A DNA stretch of 63,526 bases, taken from Cytidiella melzeri. Lineage: Eukaryota; Basidiomycota; Agaricomycetes; Polyporales; Irpicaceae. The stretch lies in the NCBI GenBank assembly GCA_022592445.1, contig JABYQR010000271.1, forward strand, positions 1-63,526. Direction: 5' to 3'. The position numbers were made by a program, and so were the translations under genes. The notes beneath the pieces were generated by a model, which saw nothing but the letters and a program-made list of their open reading frames with translations, was not told the origin of the DNA and ran no database searches. The first letter of the stretch is position 1; each line of letters starts with the position of its first letter. This document shows, one piece after another, positions 46,124 through 58,122 of this stretch.

Positions 46124-48148
46124 ATGTCCCACTCAACCCCCGCCGTGTACCTGACATGGGCCATATTCGCTGCCATGGTGAGCACATCCAGGCAATCTCA
46201 CAGTTTCAGGTGGACTCATCGACTGTAGCACTTTGCCTTTCTACTCCACCACTTGTGGAAATTCGACCGCTTTCGCTGTCTAAGGCACTTGTTTTCTTCA
46301 CCTCAACGTTGAACTTCATGGCTGAAAACTGAAAACCTCGCAGATGGGACAGCGGTCCGTACTCTGGCGCTTTCAAGCGTATCATGACGGTGAGTACTCC
46401 CGACAGCCGCAGAAGCGAATTGAAAGCTGAAGAGTGCGCTTACAGTACACGTATATGCTCACGGTACCACTAATAATGGTGTACGCTGTGGGGAACGCTG
46501 TCATAAAGTACAATGTCGGCTGGACTTTCATACCAGGACACGGAAGTGAGCAGCCCTCTTTGCCTTTCATCCCCCACGTTGTTCATTATTACTCCTCAGT
46601 TATCCCCACCCCCTATCAACTCTGGCCCCAGAAATACGTGAATGCGATCCTCCCTCTCAACATCGTCTTTTCCGTAGCATGGAGTTTCGAGATGTAAGCT
46701 CAAATCTCTCTGCGCTTCCCTATTCCTGATCCGCAGCTCTAACGCCGTTTTTCCGCCCGCTACCCGCAGGATTACACATCTGGAAGGTACGCGGCGCCCG
46801 TAGTAAATTGTGTCGCAGATGGACAGCTCACCACTCGACATGCTAGAGCTGTGTTTCTGGCTGTTCCTCGTGAACGCCGTCAAAGTTCGACAGGATTGGT
46901 TCAGAAGTACTTACTTCAGGGTCTGGGTGATCGGGTCCGTATGCGCAGTGATCTACATGCCGCTGGTTACAGTCCTGACCCGCGCGGACCCGCTGAAGGT
47001 CGGTGGTTATTGCCAGGTGCTTTCGACACAGCCCGACTGATTCCATTGATGCAGAACGAGGCGTACACCTTCTTGTGCGGCTGCCTCGGTGACTTGTCCC
47101 TCACGTTGTGGTTCATGCCCATATTGTACGTGACATTGGCGACTTTCCCTGTGAATTCTGCTGACCATCAATGTCCCGCAGATGGACGTTCCCTTCCTTC
47201 TTGGAGAGCATGGTACGTTGACAGAGTGTTGCTCTGCAGGACTGCGCAAATGAACTGATCCATTTTCTACCCAACAGCGCGCGGAAGGCGTTGATCTGGC
47301 CACGCTTCTACGTCTCACCAAATTCCATGAATTGAACGTACGCAGATAGCCCGCTTCCAATTGCCATAGCACGCTGACACGCTGATTTCCATGTAGATGG
47401 CCCGAATTCTCTTCCGCTTCATGTTCGTGCTGCCGTTGTTCGTCCTTGGCATTGACGGTGTTCGCCCCCACCAACACGTCAACGACAGCTTGTAAGAGAG
47501 CATCTACCCTCGACAGACATTTGTTTTCTCATCCTTCGGCAGCTTCTGGACAGAACTCCTTGCCATCACTAGCGGAATCGGTCTCCTCGTATCGTCTGCC
47601 ATCACCCTCGTCGTACGTCTCTATGATCTTCTCCATGTCCAGGACATGCTCTCACACTCGCATCCACTCACACAGATATTCTTCCCCCGGTCCGCCGAAG
47701 GCGAATACGCTGCCAAGCAAGCCAAATCGTCGCAACAGATGCAAATGCGCAGCCGCCGCAACTACGAACTCGACCAGATGCGAAGTTCACAATACCCACT
47801 CACCGAACGCGAAAATCACACACAAACGTACAACTCGGGCTACGACGAGATCGACGACGCCATGTCTCCGTCTATAAAGGTAGACCCTGAATCGCTGCAG
47901 AACATTCCCCCGCCCACGTTTGCTCCGAATCGGAGGAGGTCGAACGGAGAGTTCACGAGAGGGACGGTGCGCGCGGAAGGGCTGACTGCGAACAACCTGG
48001 CCAGACATGACTTGCATATGGGCAAGAATCCATATGTGCACAACTTTACGTCGCCCATCGGTAAGTGTCTTAGTCGATCTGTCAGGGTATGTCACAACCA
48101 CTGATCAATTTCACGTTTTGTGGTTGTGCAGAGCTCATGGATGGGTAG
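46124..48148 (+). CDS. Conserved fungal multi-spanning membrane protein, 14 exons
   Basis: Fourteen small exons (46124-46177, 46229-46284, 46344-46389, 46446-46545, 46600-46693, 46770-46786, 46847-46998, 47055-47125, 47182-47212, 47278-47337, 47397-47491, 47543-47612, 47676-48060, 48132-48148) give 415 residues. About seven hydrophobic segments are visible, with conserved-looking loops HLWKFDRFRCLR, DSGPYSGAFKRIMTY, EMITHLEELCFWLFL, KFHELN and GIDGVRPHQHVNDS. The cytosolic-type tail is polar and ends ELMDG. I recall such proteins as widespread and uncharacterised in agaricomycetes. It is not a Ste3 pheromone receptor. Intron 2 (46285-46343) fits best with a GC donor (AAG|GCACTT), with a GT donor 7 nt downstream as the alternative, which would add two residues. 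Confidence 0.85.
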
Positions 48149-49063
48149 TGCTCTCTTGCTGTGATCTTGCGGAGTCGGGGAAGGGTATGCTTTGTTGTTG
48201 CGAGACAACACGCAGACATCTAGTCACAATGTACAGCATGTATATGTGCAAACAGCTGTTCATGTACATCATACATAGATTATTTGTTAGTTTATGACAC
48301 TTCCTAAGTTATTGCTAAGATTGTCTTGCGGGATGGACAGTCTGATCACAGCCATAGGTTAGTCAAGACAAGCAGGGAGTTGTCCAACTTGAACGAGGCT
48401 ATATGGGGGGGCGCACAACCTCTGAGAAGCACATCAACCCCACATCAGAAATCCTCACAAGATCTTGCTAGTTGTTAAATTTTGAAGTTTTCCACAAAAC
48501 ATGTATTCCTTGAATGCATCATACAACAAAATTGTAACTAACAGCGGCACACAAGAAGGTAATCCATCAGACCGACATCCAACCCGCTGGCTCAATCCCC
48601 GCGCGACCGCCAAAGCAGACCACGCAGGAGAACGAGCCAAACGTCCTCGAGACCCTCACACCAAAGGTACGACGGCCATGTTCTCGGTTAGAACGGGCGG
48701 ATGCGACTGTCATCGACTGGATTTGAAGGACGTGGCATGTGTAAACATGCGAGACTCGAGTTAGAAACTATAAAATAGATCCTAGCTGAGTATGTTCTAA
48801 GGGAATCAGCTCTGTCAGAGACGGGTTTATATACTCTGCGGTAGGCGCCGTGCTTAGGGCAGGCTTGTGAGGGATGGCGATTAGCGCGGGGTGCTTCTGC
48901 TGGCCATGGCGGTTTGAGCACTCTTCTGAGGTCTCGCATTCCACGATCACGGCTAATCCAACGTTCAAACACTGTGTGAGTGACTAGGAATGATTTGAAT
49001 TCATCTTATAGTGCTACTAGTACAATCGTCTTTGTTAACGAGCTTGCTAGCATACCCCAGTCG
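48149..49063. other. Convergent 3' regions, no gene recognised
   Basis: The 0.9-kb spacer between the membrane protein (+) and the first glutathione transferase (-). An 87-codon plus-strand frame (48501-48764) has no domain and is probably chance. Confidence 0.45.
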
Positions 49064-49979
49064 TCAAGCAGCCTTCGCCTTCTCCTTGTCTGCTTGAATC
49101 TTCTTGACAGAGGCCCTCTCGCTGAGCTTCTCGCGCCAACTGTATTGTCAAACGAGAAATGTTTGAACACAAATTCAAAGTGATAACGCAGAAGGAAACA
49201 CTCACGCTGCAACAGCCGGGTACGAATCCGCGAGGACAAAGTCACTGCCCAAGATGCCGGTCACAGCGAAGTCGTTCCATCTTGTGATGCGACATATGTA
49301 TCAGCTACTCTCTTCCTCGTGAGTTGCAGAGTCCGCACAAACTTACGGGATGAAGGAGAGATCAGCCACGGTGGGTTTTCCGCCTACAAGCCACTCTTTC
49401 TTGGATAAAACGGACTCGAGGACGCTGAACACACGCTTGATCTCGTTGGCGTAACGTTCCGTCGCGCTCTCGATCCTCTCGGAGTGGAAGAACTTGAACC
49501 AGGCGGCTTGTCCGAAGTAGGGACCCTGTCCTGAAGCTTGGAAGAAAAGCCACTGAAGCTGCTCGTACTTTTCCTTGGTGTCGGAGACCGAGATTTTGTG
49601 CTCGGTGTCGTACGTGTCGACGAGGTAGAGGATGATGGCGTCGGACTCCCTGTTATGTTATCGAGTTGTGCTCAGCAATGTGTGAGTTTTTGACGTTCGG
49701 ATGGACTCTAACATACCAGATGGTGAAATCGCCATTGTTGTGATCAACCAAGGTCGGGATACGACCGTTCGGGTTGAGCTTGGTGTGCTCCTCAGCCTTG
49801 TGCTCTCCCTTTTGAAAGTCGAGGAACTTGGTCTCGTAGTGGAGACCTAGCTCCTCGAGGACGATGGCGACTTTCCTGCGGTACACGTGAGAACGGATGT
49901 ACAGTGTCGGAGATCATGTCGCTCACCAGCCATTGGGACCGCCCTTGTGGGAGTAGAGAGTGAACTGTGCACTGGACAT
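49064..49979 (-). CDS. Glutathione S-transferase, fungal Ure2p-like (copy 1)
   Basis: Five exons (49927-49979, 49717-49875, 49347-49649, 49206-49280, 49064-49139) give 221 residues. The thioredoxin-like N-domain reads FTLYSHKGGPNGWKVAIVLE, KFLDFQKGEHK, NPNGRIPTLVDH and WESDAIILYLV with the glutathione-binding Glu-Ser-Asp. The helical C-domain carries LQWLFFQASGQGPYFGQAAW and GGKPTVADLSF. Ure2p-like enzymes in wood- and litter-decaying fungi conjugate glutathione to electrophiles or act as peroxidases/deglutathionylases on extractives. It is the first of a tandem array on this strand. Confidence 0.96.
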
Positions 49980-50840
49980 GACTGATGCTTACGACGTAGG
50001 AATCGGCAGAGGTTGTGAGACGGATGGTGTTGTGGTTGTGCAGATTATATATACCTGGGAGTGAGAGGTGCTGAGCTTACTCACCTCCCCTCGACTATGA
50101 TCTCCGGATCATGGAAAGCGAAAGCCGGCTGCGAAAGCAATGGAACGTAGCAGAACTGTTTGTCAGTGTCAAGTACCCTAAGCTAGCATTCATCGATACT
50201 CGTCTGCACAGTCCCATCTGCCAGTCCCGTGGGATTCCAGTCGACGCTCGCGGGAACGGGAGTACTTACCCGTCCACTTCAGTGTATGTGGCCGAACTGC
50301 TGGTAGGTCAGAGAACACACCTGTATGACGGTTTTTAAACACAGAAATCAGGTTCTCCTCGAACTATGCGTTCATAAGCTGTACAATGAAACCATATAAG
50401 CATATACGACCTCTGCGTCCGTGGTATTCGAAGGTTCAGATTCGTCGTTGAAATTGCACATGCACTAACACCCACCACTCACCATGTGAACACGTCCACC
50501 GCATCTGTAGTCGGGAAAGCAGCAGGATTAGAAGCTGCCAGTGCTCATCTCTGCTGTGGGACTAATGGCCTCTCTTCTTCTCTTCTTCTCAGAGCTATAC
50601 CTCATCAGGCAACCCACGAGGCATCATCATATACACACGTACCGCCATGCTACTGACCAATCACGATATCACACCGTGGGACCAGTTGATCTTGGTCGGA
50701 ATTTCTAAAAAGCTGGCTACTGTAAGCAGCTCGTTTATAAAGACGATATCATAATGTTGAGGGCGAACTTGAACAAGTCTAGAAAAATTGGGACCGTTAC
50801 GACAAGTAAACATGAGCTAGTCGGGGTTATTTTTAACCGT
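49980..50840. other. Spacer between glutathione transferase copies
   Basis: The part near 49980 should contain the copy 1 promoter (ATATATACC near 50050). Otherwise no coding signal beyond short open frames. Confidence 0.4.
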
Positions 50841-51674
50841 TGTGTAGCGATGTTCTTCACGGTGGGCCTCTGCAGAAGCTGGTTGTTGGTCAGTTTGGTC
50901 AGTTGGAAGAAGTTCTTGAGAACCTGAAAGAAAGTACTGACGCAGCGACCGATGAATACGAATACGCCAAACGAAGCCCTCTCCAAGAATTCCGTGGTCC
51001 TAAGAATAAAGTTGTTCCAGCTTTAATGATAATCAGGTCAGAGGCCATCTTCCACTGGAGAGCACACAACACTCACGGGAAGAAAGAGAGGTCGGCTACG
51101 GTCAGGTTTTTACCGACAAGCCACTCCGGCTTTGAGAGGACAAATTCGAGAACGCTGTGCACGCACTTGGCCTTGTTGACGTATCGGTGTTTTGCACTCT
51201 GCACGTTTTCGAGATGACTCATGGTGAACCAGGCGGCTCGTCAGAAGTAGGAACCCTGTCCAAAAGCTTGGAAGAAAAGCCACTGTACTTCTCCTTGGTG
51301 TCCCAGACGGAGATCTTGTGCTCGGTATCGCACGTGTCGACAAGGTATAAGATGATGGCATCCGACTCCCTGTTATACCATCAGCAGATAACATCATCGC
51401 ATATGGATAGTTTAACGCACCATACGATAGGATCGCTGTTTTTGTGATCAATCAAGGTCGGGAGACGACCGTTCGGGTTGAGCTTGGCGTACTCCTCAGC
51501 CTTGTGATCTTTCTTGTGAGTAAGGCCGAGCTCGTCTAGGACGATGACGGTTTCCTGAGATAACGGTCAAAACGGTGGTAATCATCTAGTGTCGCATCTA
51601 GTGTCGGAGATCGTGGCACTGACGTCGTTGAGACCAAGCTTGTAGGAGTAGGGAGTGAAATGCGCAGTAGACAT
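50841..51674 (-). pseudogene. Glutathione S-transferase pseudogene (copy 2)
   Basis: The copy is clearly homologous to the flanking intact genes but decayed. It starts MSTAHFTPYSYKLG at 51674. The GPNGW region is altered, and a deletion removes the segment corresponding to YETKFLDFQ. The frame is broken at the start of exon 2, and another deletion in exon 3 removes the codons before the conserved WLFFQ and shifts frame. A TGA interrupts the following stretch. Remnants of later exons (DLSFF and a WNN-like segment) can be followed down to about 50841. Intron positions correspond to those of the live copies, so it arose by DNA duplication and not by retroposition. Confidence 0.88.
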
Positions 51675-52285
51675 ATTTTAAGCAACTGCAGTAGAAATAT
51701 TACCTGTGAGGCTGAGTGCGTTGAAGAAGTAGATATCATGATATACAGGGCACTTATACTACTGTAATATGAATGAATCAGCACACTAGAAAATCATTTC
51801 GTGATAATACTCAAACCGATATGCTCACTTACACTCTTATGATGCGCTTTACCAAGCACACAGAGCGTACCTAGGCGTGCCTTGAGATGCAACGTTCGTT
51901 TCGAACTTCCGCACTGAGCCAACACTTCAGAGTAGAGTCATCGCCCCCCTAGATCGCCTGTCGGAGAGAACAGATCAGCGAACGCCCATTCAAAAAATGA
52001 GGAGAAACAAGAAAGGCTCCCTGTCGCAATACCAAAGGCCAGCAGAGCGATCGCCGACAGGCCTGACCGACTGGCTGCAATAGAGGCGATATTCCAAAAG
52101 CTCTACGATCACGAGCCTATTGGTGTTCAGCAGAGCTAATTATCAGACAACGTCAATTTCGTATTATTGTGCAGAAGAGGAATTGAAACATGGGAAGTGC
52201 AACGAACAATAGTGGCAACGATGATCAAGAACAAATCGCGGTCATATTTGTTCCCCGTCCTCAACACCGATCAGCCAGAGTTGAA
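51675..52285. other. Spacer between glutathione transferase copies
   Basis: No coding signal that I can support. It probably contains the degenerate promoter of copy 2 and the 3' region of copy 3. Confidence 0.4.
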
Positions 52286-53180
52286 CTAGCTCAGCCATTC
52301 CGAAACAATCTTCTGCACGGCGGGCCTCTGCGAAAGCTTGGTGTGCCACCTGGATACGACGAAGATCGGGTTACCAAACAGATGAAGCTTGAGAGATTGT
52401 AGCCGATCACTTACGCAGAAAGAGCTGGATACGCGTCCGCCAGCTTGAAGTCGTCTCCTAAGATTGCGGTGTATCTAGTCGCGATGTTGTTCCAGCTTGA
52501 AGAGCAACGCGTTAAGAGGCTGTCTCTCGCATAACGACGGCGTACGACACTTACGTGAAGAAGGAGAGGTCGGCCACGGTCAGTTTTCCGCCAACGAGGT
52601 ACTCCTGCTTGGCCAGGACGGTTTCAAGTACGCTAAACACGCGCTTGATCTCGTCGACATAGCGGTCCTGCGCACTCTGGATTTTCTCGGGGTGGCGGAA
52701 GGTGAACCAAAAGGCTTGTCCAAAGTACGGGCCCTGACCGGAAGACTGAAAGAAAAGCCACTGAAGTTGTTCGTACTTCTGCTTTGTGTCGGAGACAGAG
52801 ATCTTGTGCTCAGTGTCGTAATTGTCGACGAGGTATACGATGATTGCATCGGACTCCCTTCAAGAGGAGAATTTGTGAGCGTAGCGATGTCATGGGGGTA
52901 TATTTGACGCACCATAGGACAAAGTCGCCGTTTTTGTGGTCGATCAGCGCCGGGATACGACCGTTCGGATTAAACTTGGTGTAGCCCTCAGCCTTGTGCT
53001 CTCCATTTTGAAAGTCAAGAAATTTGGTCTCGTAGGTAAGGCCGAGCTCCTCGAGGACAATGGCGACTTTCCTGTGGTATATTTCTATACAGCCGGTCCT
53101 CGTATACAGGTCGAGAACGGTACTCACCAGCCGTTGGGACCGCTCTTGTGAGAGAAAAGAGTGAAGTGTGCGCCGGACAT
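52286..53180 (-). CDS. Glutathione S-transferase, fungal Ure2p-like (copy 3)
   Basis: Five exons (53128-53180, 52913-53071, 52555-52857, 52415-52495, 52286-52349) give 219 residues. Exons 1-3 have exactly the same lengths as in copy 1 (53, 159 and 303 nt). Motifs are HKSGPNGWKVAIVLEELGL, KFLDFQNGEHK, NPNGRIPALIDHKNGDF, LWESDAIIVYLV, LQWLFFQSSGQGPYFGQAFW and LTVADLSFF. The last two exons have diverged, and the C-terminus ends VSEWLS instead of the Lys/Ala-rich tail of copy 1. The array suggests expansion of a detoxification family. Confidence 0.95.
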
Positions 53181-54388
53181 ACTTGGAAATTGCGGTGGAA
53201 GAAATGAGTTGGGAGACAGACGAGTGTTTTCGGTGTTAGGTTGACGGACACGGGAACTCCCAGTCTTATACTACGGTCACATCAGTACTGGCTAGCTGTG
53301 CTAGAATATATTGCGGTAGTCAGCGTGATATTGCGTAGATCGACGTGCTCACTAATGCGCTGACAAAGCCAACGATGCGCAAGCCTCCTCGGACGTTGTG
53401 GCGTTGCCAACATTCAATATTCAATATTCAGCGTCGACCTCGAGGTCCAATCAAGGCCTCATCGATGACAATCAGCGTCCCATTCGCCAAAAAATAGAGA
53501 ACTCTCCGAGCCAATTTGCTCGTGTCTTAGTTATTGTGTCTCTGCACCTTACTAACACGAGGTGACGTCCGCGCCACGCGGAGACGATCCCTACTAGTAG
53601 CGGCTATGTTCTGAAGTCGCGATGGTGGACATTGCGCACCCTAACCGTCAGGGTGTTAGACTTGTAGTTCTATGGTGGTGAATCCCAGACAAAAATCGAC
53701 AGCGAAGCGAACAATGAGCGTTATAAGGAAAAGGAGAGTTGCTGATGGCACAGTGTCCCATAACACGGCACGCCACACGTTGACATAACATGCCACAGCG
53801 TCAAACCAAGCCGCCATGTTAGTGCAGATAACACTGGCCACAACAGTCCACACATGAGCACAACGGGTTTCTACCCACATTCTAAGCCCACATGAGTCAC
53901 ACATCAGGGAAAATTGCAGGATCTGTATGTAGATGTATATAGACAACATATCCATGTTAGCGCCGTAGTTTCCCCCCGGATATGGTAGTGATATCAATGT
54001 TCTTGCCACTACTGTCCGTAACAAAGTGTTAAGCCTGAATCGCATGCTGAAAATTGCATCAAAATTAAACGCAAACCTCTCTGTAGTTAAGCTTTCAGGG
54101 AGACTACAAGAGCAAATGCCCAATACCACATTGATGCTATGTTAAAACTATATAATATGATATGTAGTTTCCCACGCCTTGTTACAAGGACGTTTCAAGG
54201 TAGCAGAGTTCCCACAGTCTTGATAAGGGAATTATGCAACCGTATATGGTAACTCTAGCAGTAACCATCACATTAGCTGAGACGTACAGATATGGATTGT
54301 GTAGACTAAGTAGTATAGCACTATAGGAATACTGCACATATATGTACGCCTGTGTTCTAGTAGCATAAGAAATGACATGGAAAGCACG
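53181..54388. other. No gene recognised
   Basis: The part near 53181 is the copy 3 promoter. A hydrophobic 157-codon frame on the minus strand (53656-54129) has no ortholog-like motif or splice support. The region borders the pogo element and may contain other repeat debris. Confidence 0.4.
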
Positions 54389-54390
54389 TA

Positions 54391-54413
54391 CAGTCAACTA
54401 TCTCATAATGCAT
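54391..54413 (+). repeat. Left terminal inverted repeat of the pogo element
   Basis: This is a 23-bp TIR starting CAGTCAACTATC and preceded by TA. Further copies of the CATAATGCAT word follow up to about 54535. Confidence 0.92.
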
Positions 54414-54644
54414 GGTATCATAATGCATAAGATGTCATAATGCATAACGATGGGTGGCAATGAAGTCGGTCTGCGGGGGATTATGCATGAGACGTCATTT
54501 TGCATAATGCATAGGCATTTACTGTTGTTATGCATTAGTAGATGGTATGAAAATGGACAAATTTATACCTTAGGTGGCCAGTACGAGCACGATCGTGAGC
54601 GAGAATTGTTGTTATAAATACTCACAGTTGATTTGAGACGGAAC

Positions 54645-57296
54645 ATGACACGTACAGCCACAAAAATTCACCGCCTGACAATGATGAGCGACAGAAAGAC
54701 AGCACAGGAGAGACGAAGAAAACCTCGGGGCCCAGCCAATCCTGAGGTTTATGCAAAGCAAAAGGAAGCGGTGAAGACCGCGCAGAATACTCCACGGACA
54801 TCTGCAACAAAAATTTGCCAGCATCAGCGAAACAATCTGACACTGCACGACTGGCTCACCGTTGTAGCCTATTTTGACAAAAACCAGCCCATCAGCCAGG
54901 CCGCCGTTGTAACGTATTTCAAGACATGTCCGGATGGCTCGTTGATTTTTGACCAGAGCTCCCTATCCCGCCATTTATCGCAGAAAGGGTGTGCGGAAGA
55001 TCAGCGGTTGCTGCAGTCATATCCGACCGCCTTGTCAGCAAAGCGTGTCCAAGTTGTCACCCGACCAGACGTTGAGCTTGCACTATTCAAATGGGTCAAG
55101 CATATGGAAAGCAAGAATGAGCAGGTGAACAGACCAATGTTGATGGCGAAGCGGGGCATATTTAAAAACATGTTTCATGTCCCAGAGAAGGAGAGATTGC
55201 GGAGTGAGAGCTGGATATGGAGTTTTACCCGAGCGTAAGTGTATCTATTGTATATGCTCGAGAATGAGAACTCACCAGATGTGTAGCTACGGTTTGAAAG
55301 AATTCTGTAAACATGGAGAGGCGGCGTCAGTCAACCAGGAAGCTGTGAGAGTGGAGCAAATCAGAGTGCAGGGTGTGGTCGTGAAGTACAAACAGAAGGA
55401 TATTTTCAACTTTGATGAGACAGCACTGTTTGCGTTGTGAGTTTTTGTTGCGGCCATGATTTGAGGATGCTTACCGTGACCTTTCCTCTATAGTATGCCT
55501 CCAGATTGTGGGCTTGCAACATCTCAAATGTCAGGAAAGAAAGCAAATTGATTCCGCATCACGCTCGGCTTCGTATGTAATGCCGACGGTACTGAAAAGC
55601 TTCCGGTATTGTTCATTGGGAAGTCGAAGCATCGAGGTGTTTTGGGAAGATATCTCCTGATCGGCACAGATTCCATTATTGCTACAACAAGACTGCATGG
55701 ATGACAACGATAATTTTTGAAGAGTGAGTACTTTGGCTCGTTTGTACAAATTTGAACTTACCATGATATTTCAGATGGATTAAGACATATGATAGCAAGT
55801 TTTGTGCGGAGAAACAGCAAATCTGTCTCTTGCTCGACAATTTCTCTGGCCACGCAAGTCCGTATCAGCCGACAAACATTGATGTCATCTTCTTTGAGCC
55901 GAACATGACTCTGTTTGTCCAGCCGCTTGACGCAGGGATCATTCAGTGTTTCAAGGCACACTACCGTCGTGCTTTTTGTCAGTGCGCTTTGGAAAAGGAT
56001 GAGGCAGGGGAAGAAGACATCTACAAGATTGAGCTGCTTGAGGCCATGCTAATGACCAACGATGCATGGAAGGTGGTTACAGCAGAGACGGTGATGAATT
56101 GCTGGCGACATACCGGAATTCTTCCTGAGCCATTGGACCTTTCACTTGCATCAGCTGCTCTTTCCCAGACTAACATCACCTCTGTATCCACTTTGCCTCT
56201 CAGCAACAGCAACGAGTGGAACATTGTGCAGTCGTTTGCAAACGGACAAGGCGGGTCTTTGCCTCATATCATCAATTGGCTCACAGCACTTCTTGACAGT
56301 TGCTATTGCTATGAAGATTGAAAGCCTGCATTTGATGAGGTCTTTGCTGCAGAAGATGACACCGCCGCTGCAGTTGCAGCAATTGAGTCCCTTCGTGCAC
56401 GGAACATGTCCACGTTTCCAAATCAGAACATACCTCCACAGATAACCACCACAGTCCCAGCTTTGCGCCCACTTTTGAGTGGCCTGTTCTTCCTCAACTT
56501 CAGGATATCGAGGCAGATCTATCTGAAGCAGTTGAGAAGCTCTGTAGCTGAAGGTGTATCCGAGGCACCACACTTACACTCGAAGAAATGCTCAACCCGA
56601 TCGAGGAGTTGCAAATAGGCAAAGAAGAATTCTCCTTCCCTGGTGGAAATGCAGATATCATTACGGAGGTACAGAACACGCTCAACCCACCCAAGGCCAT
56701 AGAGGTCGACGACAGCGACGACAATGAGATGGAGGATGATAAAATCTCCGTGTCAGCTGCAATCAATAGGGTTGTTCAAAGTTGGCGCAGCGCCGCCGCT
56801 CGCAGTTTGCAGCTCCGGCTATTGAGCCGGTCCGAGGGGCGCTTGTCGCATTAGGTAGTCACGAAGATGTAACACCGTCCAGCTTTTTTATTACTTAAAT
56901 CTTGCATTTCTTGATGTGGTTCATAACTATAAAATGGAATGATTGATTTTTATGTATTCTGAAGGCTGATCTATGTAAGCTACTTGGGCACAAGCAAAAA
57001 AATCCCACAACAATGCCAAGCACATTTGTGACAGACTGTGACTGCTTACATCACCTTCCTCTTTGGGGTGATAGACGCCGGAGCTGCGAACTGCGAGCGG
57101 CGGCGCTGCGCCAACTTTGAACGACCTCAATGTGTGTAAGATGATTCAGCGGCTTTGTATTCAGCATGTTGGTGCTGACAGGTTTGATCCGTTGGTTTTG
57201 CAAGGGCAAGTGAGACGTTTTTGTGGTCATCTTCATTGCAAGATTACCTCTCGTCAGAAGCAGACGACGTTAGATGCATTCTTCCCTGTACCGTAG
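54645..57296 (+). pseudogene. Pogo-type transposase, inactivated
   Basis: Exons 54645-55234, 55287-55436 and 55494 onward encode a Tigger/pogo transposase: an N-terminal CENP-B-like helix-turn-helix half, then NFDETALF (first Asp), LLLDNFSGH (second Asp) and the region around PLDAGIIQCFKAHYRR (third catalytic position). The C-terminal end reads QTTLDAFF at about 57261-57284, a perfect PCNA-interacting (PIP) box, just before a stop at 57294-57296. The gene is dead as it stands. A TGA at 55549-55551 interrupts exon 3 (a CGA-to-TGA change would explain it), a frameshift follows near 55630, and there is a further stop near 56320. Confidence 0.85.
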
Positions 57297-57388
57297 CAGT
57301 ATGTGACAAAGCGTGACAGGCTTTATAGTACATACAAAGTAACATAATGTCACAATATGTCACAATTGTGACAAATATCGTACTTGTC

Positions 57389-58042
57389 GTGGATGGCCCG
57401 ACTAGCCCTCAATTTTTGGAATTTACCTCTTGTTTTTATCTGTAAAACTCCGGGCTGCAGCTCAGTTGCAACCTTCTCTGCACAAACTCCTTTGCACGTC
57501 TATTAAGCGCCCATATCACGTGGCTTAGACACTCCACACGGTCACGTTACTTGCTACTACGTCACACTGGCATGTGACTTAGCTTAAGTAAGACCACATG
57601 GCTACAAACACATGGCTCAGCCCATAGCTAGGGTTTGACGTCATAGATACCGTTCACATGAACTCCTTTTGTTCTTTCCCTATTGTTCTCTTTATGGAAG
57701 GATGTTCTCACAGGTGTGGGGTTGGAATACAATAGTTGGTCTCCTTTTAGATAGATTCTCTCACGAGTAGAGTCCTTGGCAAGGTCTAGACAATAGCTAT
57801 TGTTCTCCTTTAGGTAGTTCTTTTGTTCTTCGTTCACACGGCTTCTTGCAAAGCCTGCCCTTAACATGGTCTGTGCGCAGGTCCCTGAAGTCTAAAAAAG
57901 CAGCTGCATGTACGCTCCTAGCCCCCATCTCGACCTCTTGGTCTTTACTGGGCTAGCAACTTGCATAAAGTTTGATAGCTGGTGAGAGCATTGTGCTTCA
58001 AGCCTGCCACCACCTCTTTGTCATCATCCACATCGTGTCCCT
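57389..58042 (+). repeat. LTR-like repeat, arm A of an inverted pair (inside pogo)
   Basis: It matches 59150-59882 in reverse complement over about 650 bp, with scattered mismatches and small indels. The order of words (GTGGATGGCCC, CTATTAAGCGCCC, GGAAGGATGTTCTC, CTATTGTTCTCC, GGTCCCTGAAGTCTA) is preserved. The sequence after GGTCCCTGAAGTCTA corresponds to a TATATAAG box in arm B, followed by an LTR R-region-like stretch. It is best read as a degenerate LTR plus the start of an internal region (CTGGTGAGAGCATTGTGCTT). Confidence 0.8.
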
Positions 58043-58122
58043 ATTAGTTGCATCGAGCTTAGTCTCCATGACAGTACTGCATAAGGCGTCATAATGCATA
58101 ACAAGATTGGGGGACGGATGTT

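Noticed and set aside
46124..48148. Ste3-type pheromone receptor
   Set aside because: Seven hydrophobic segments suggested it, but the loops lack Ste3 signatures and the conserved motifs belong to a different, uncharacterised fungal family.
53656..54129. 157-codon hydrophobic minus-strand frame
   Set aside because: Composition is unusual (Cys- and Trp-rich), no homology is apparent, and it adjoins transposon sequence. Most likely chance or repeat debris.
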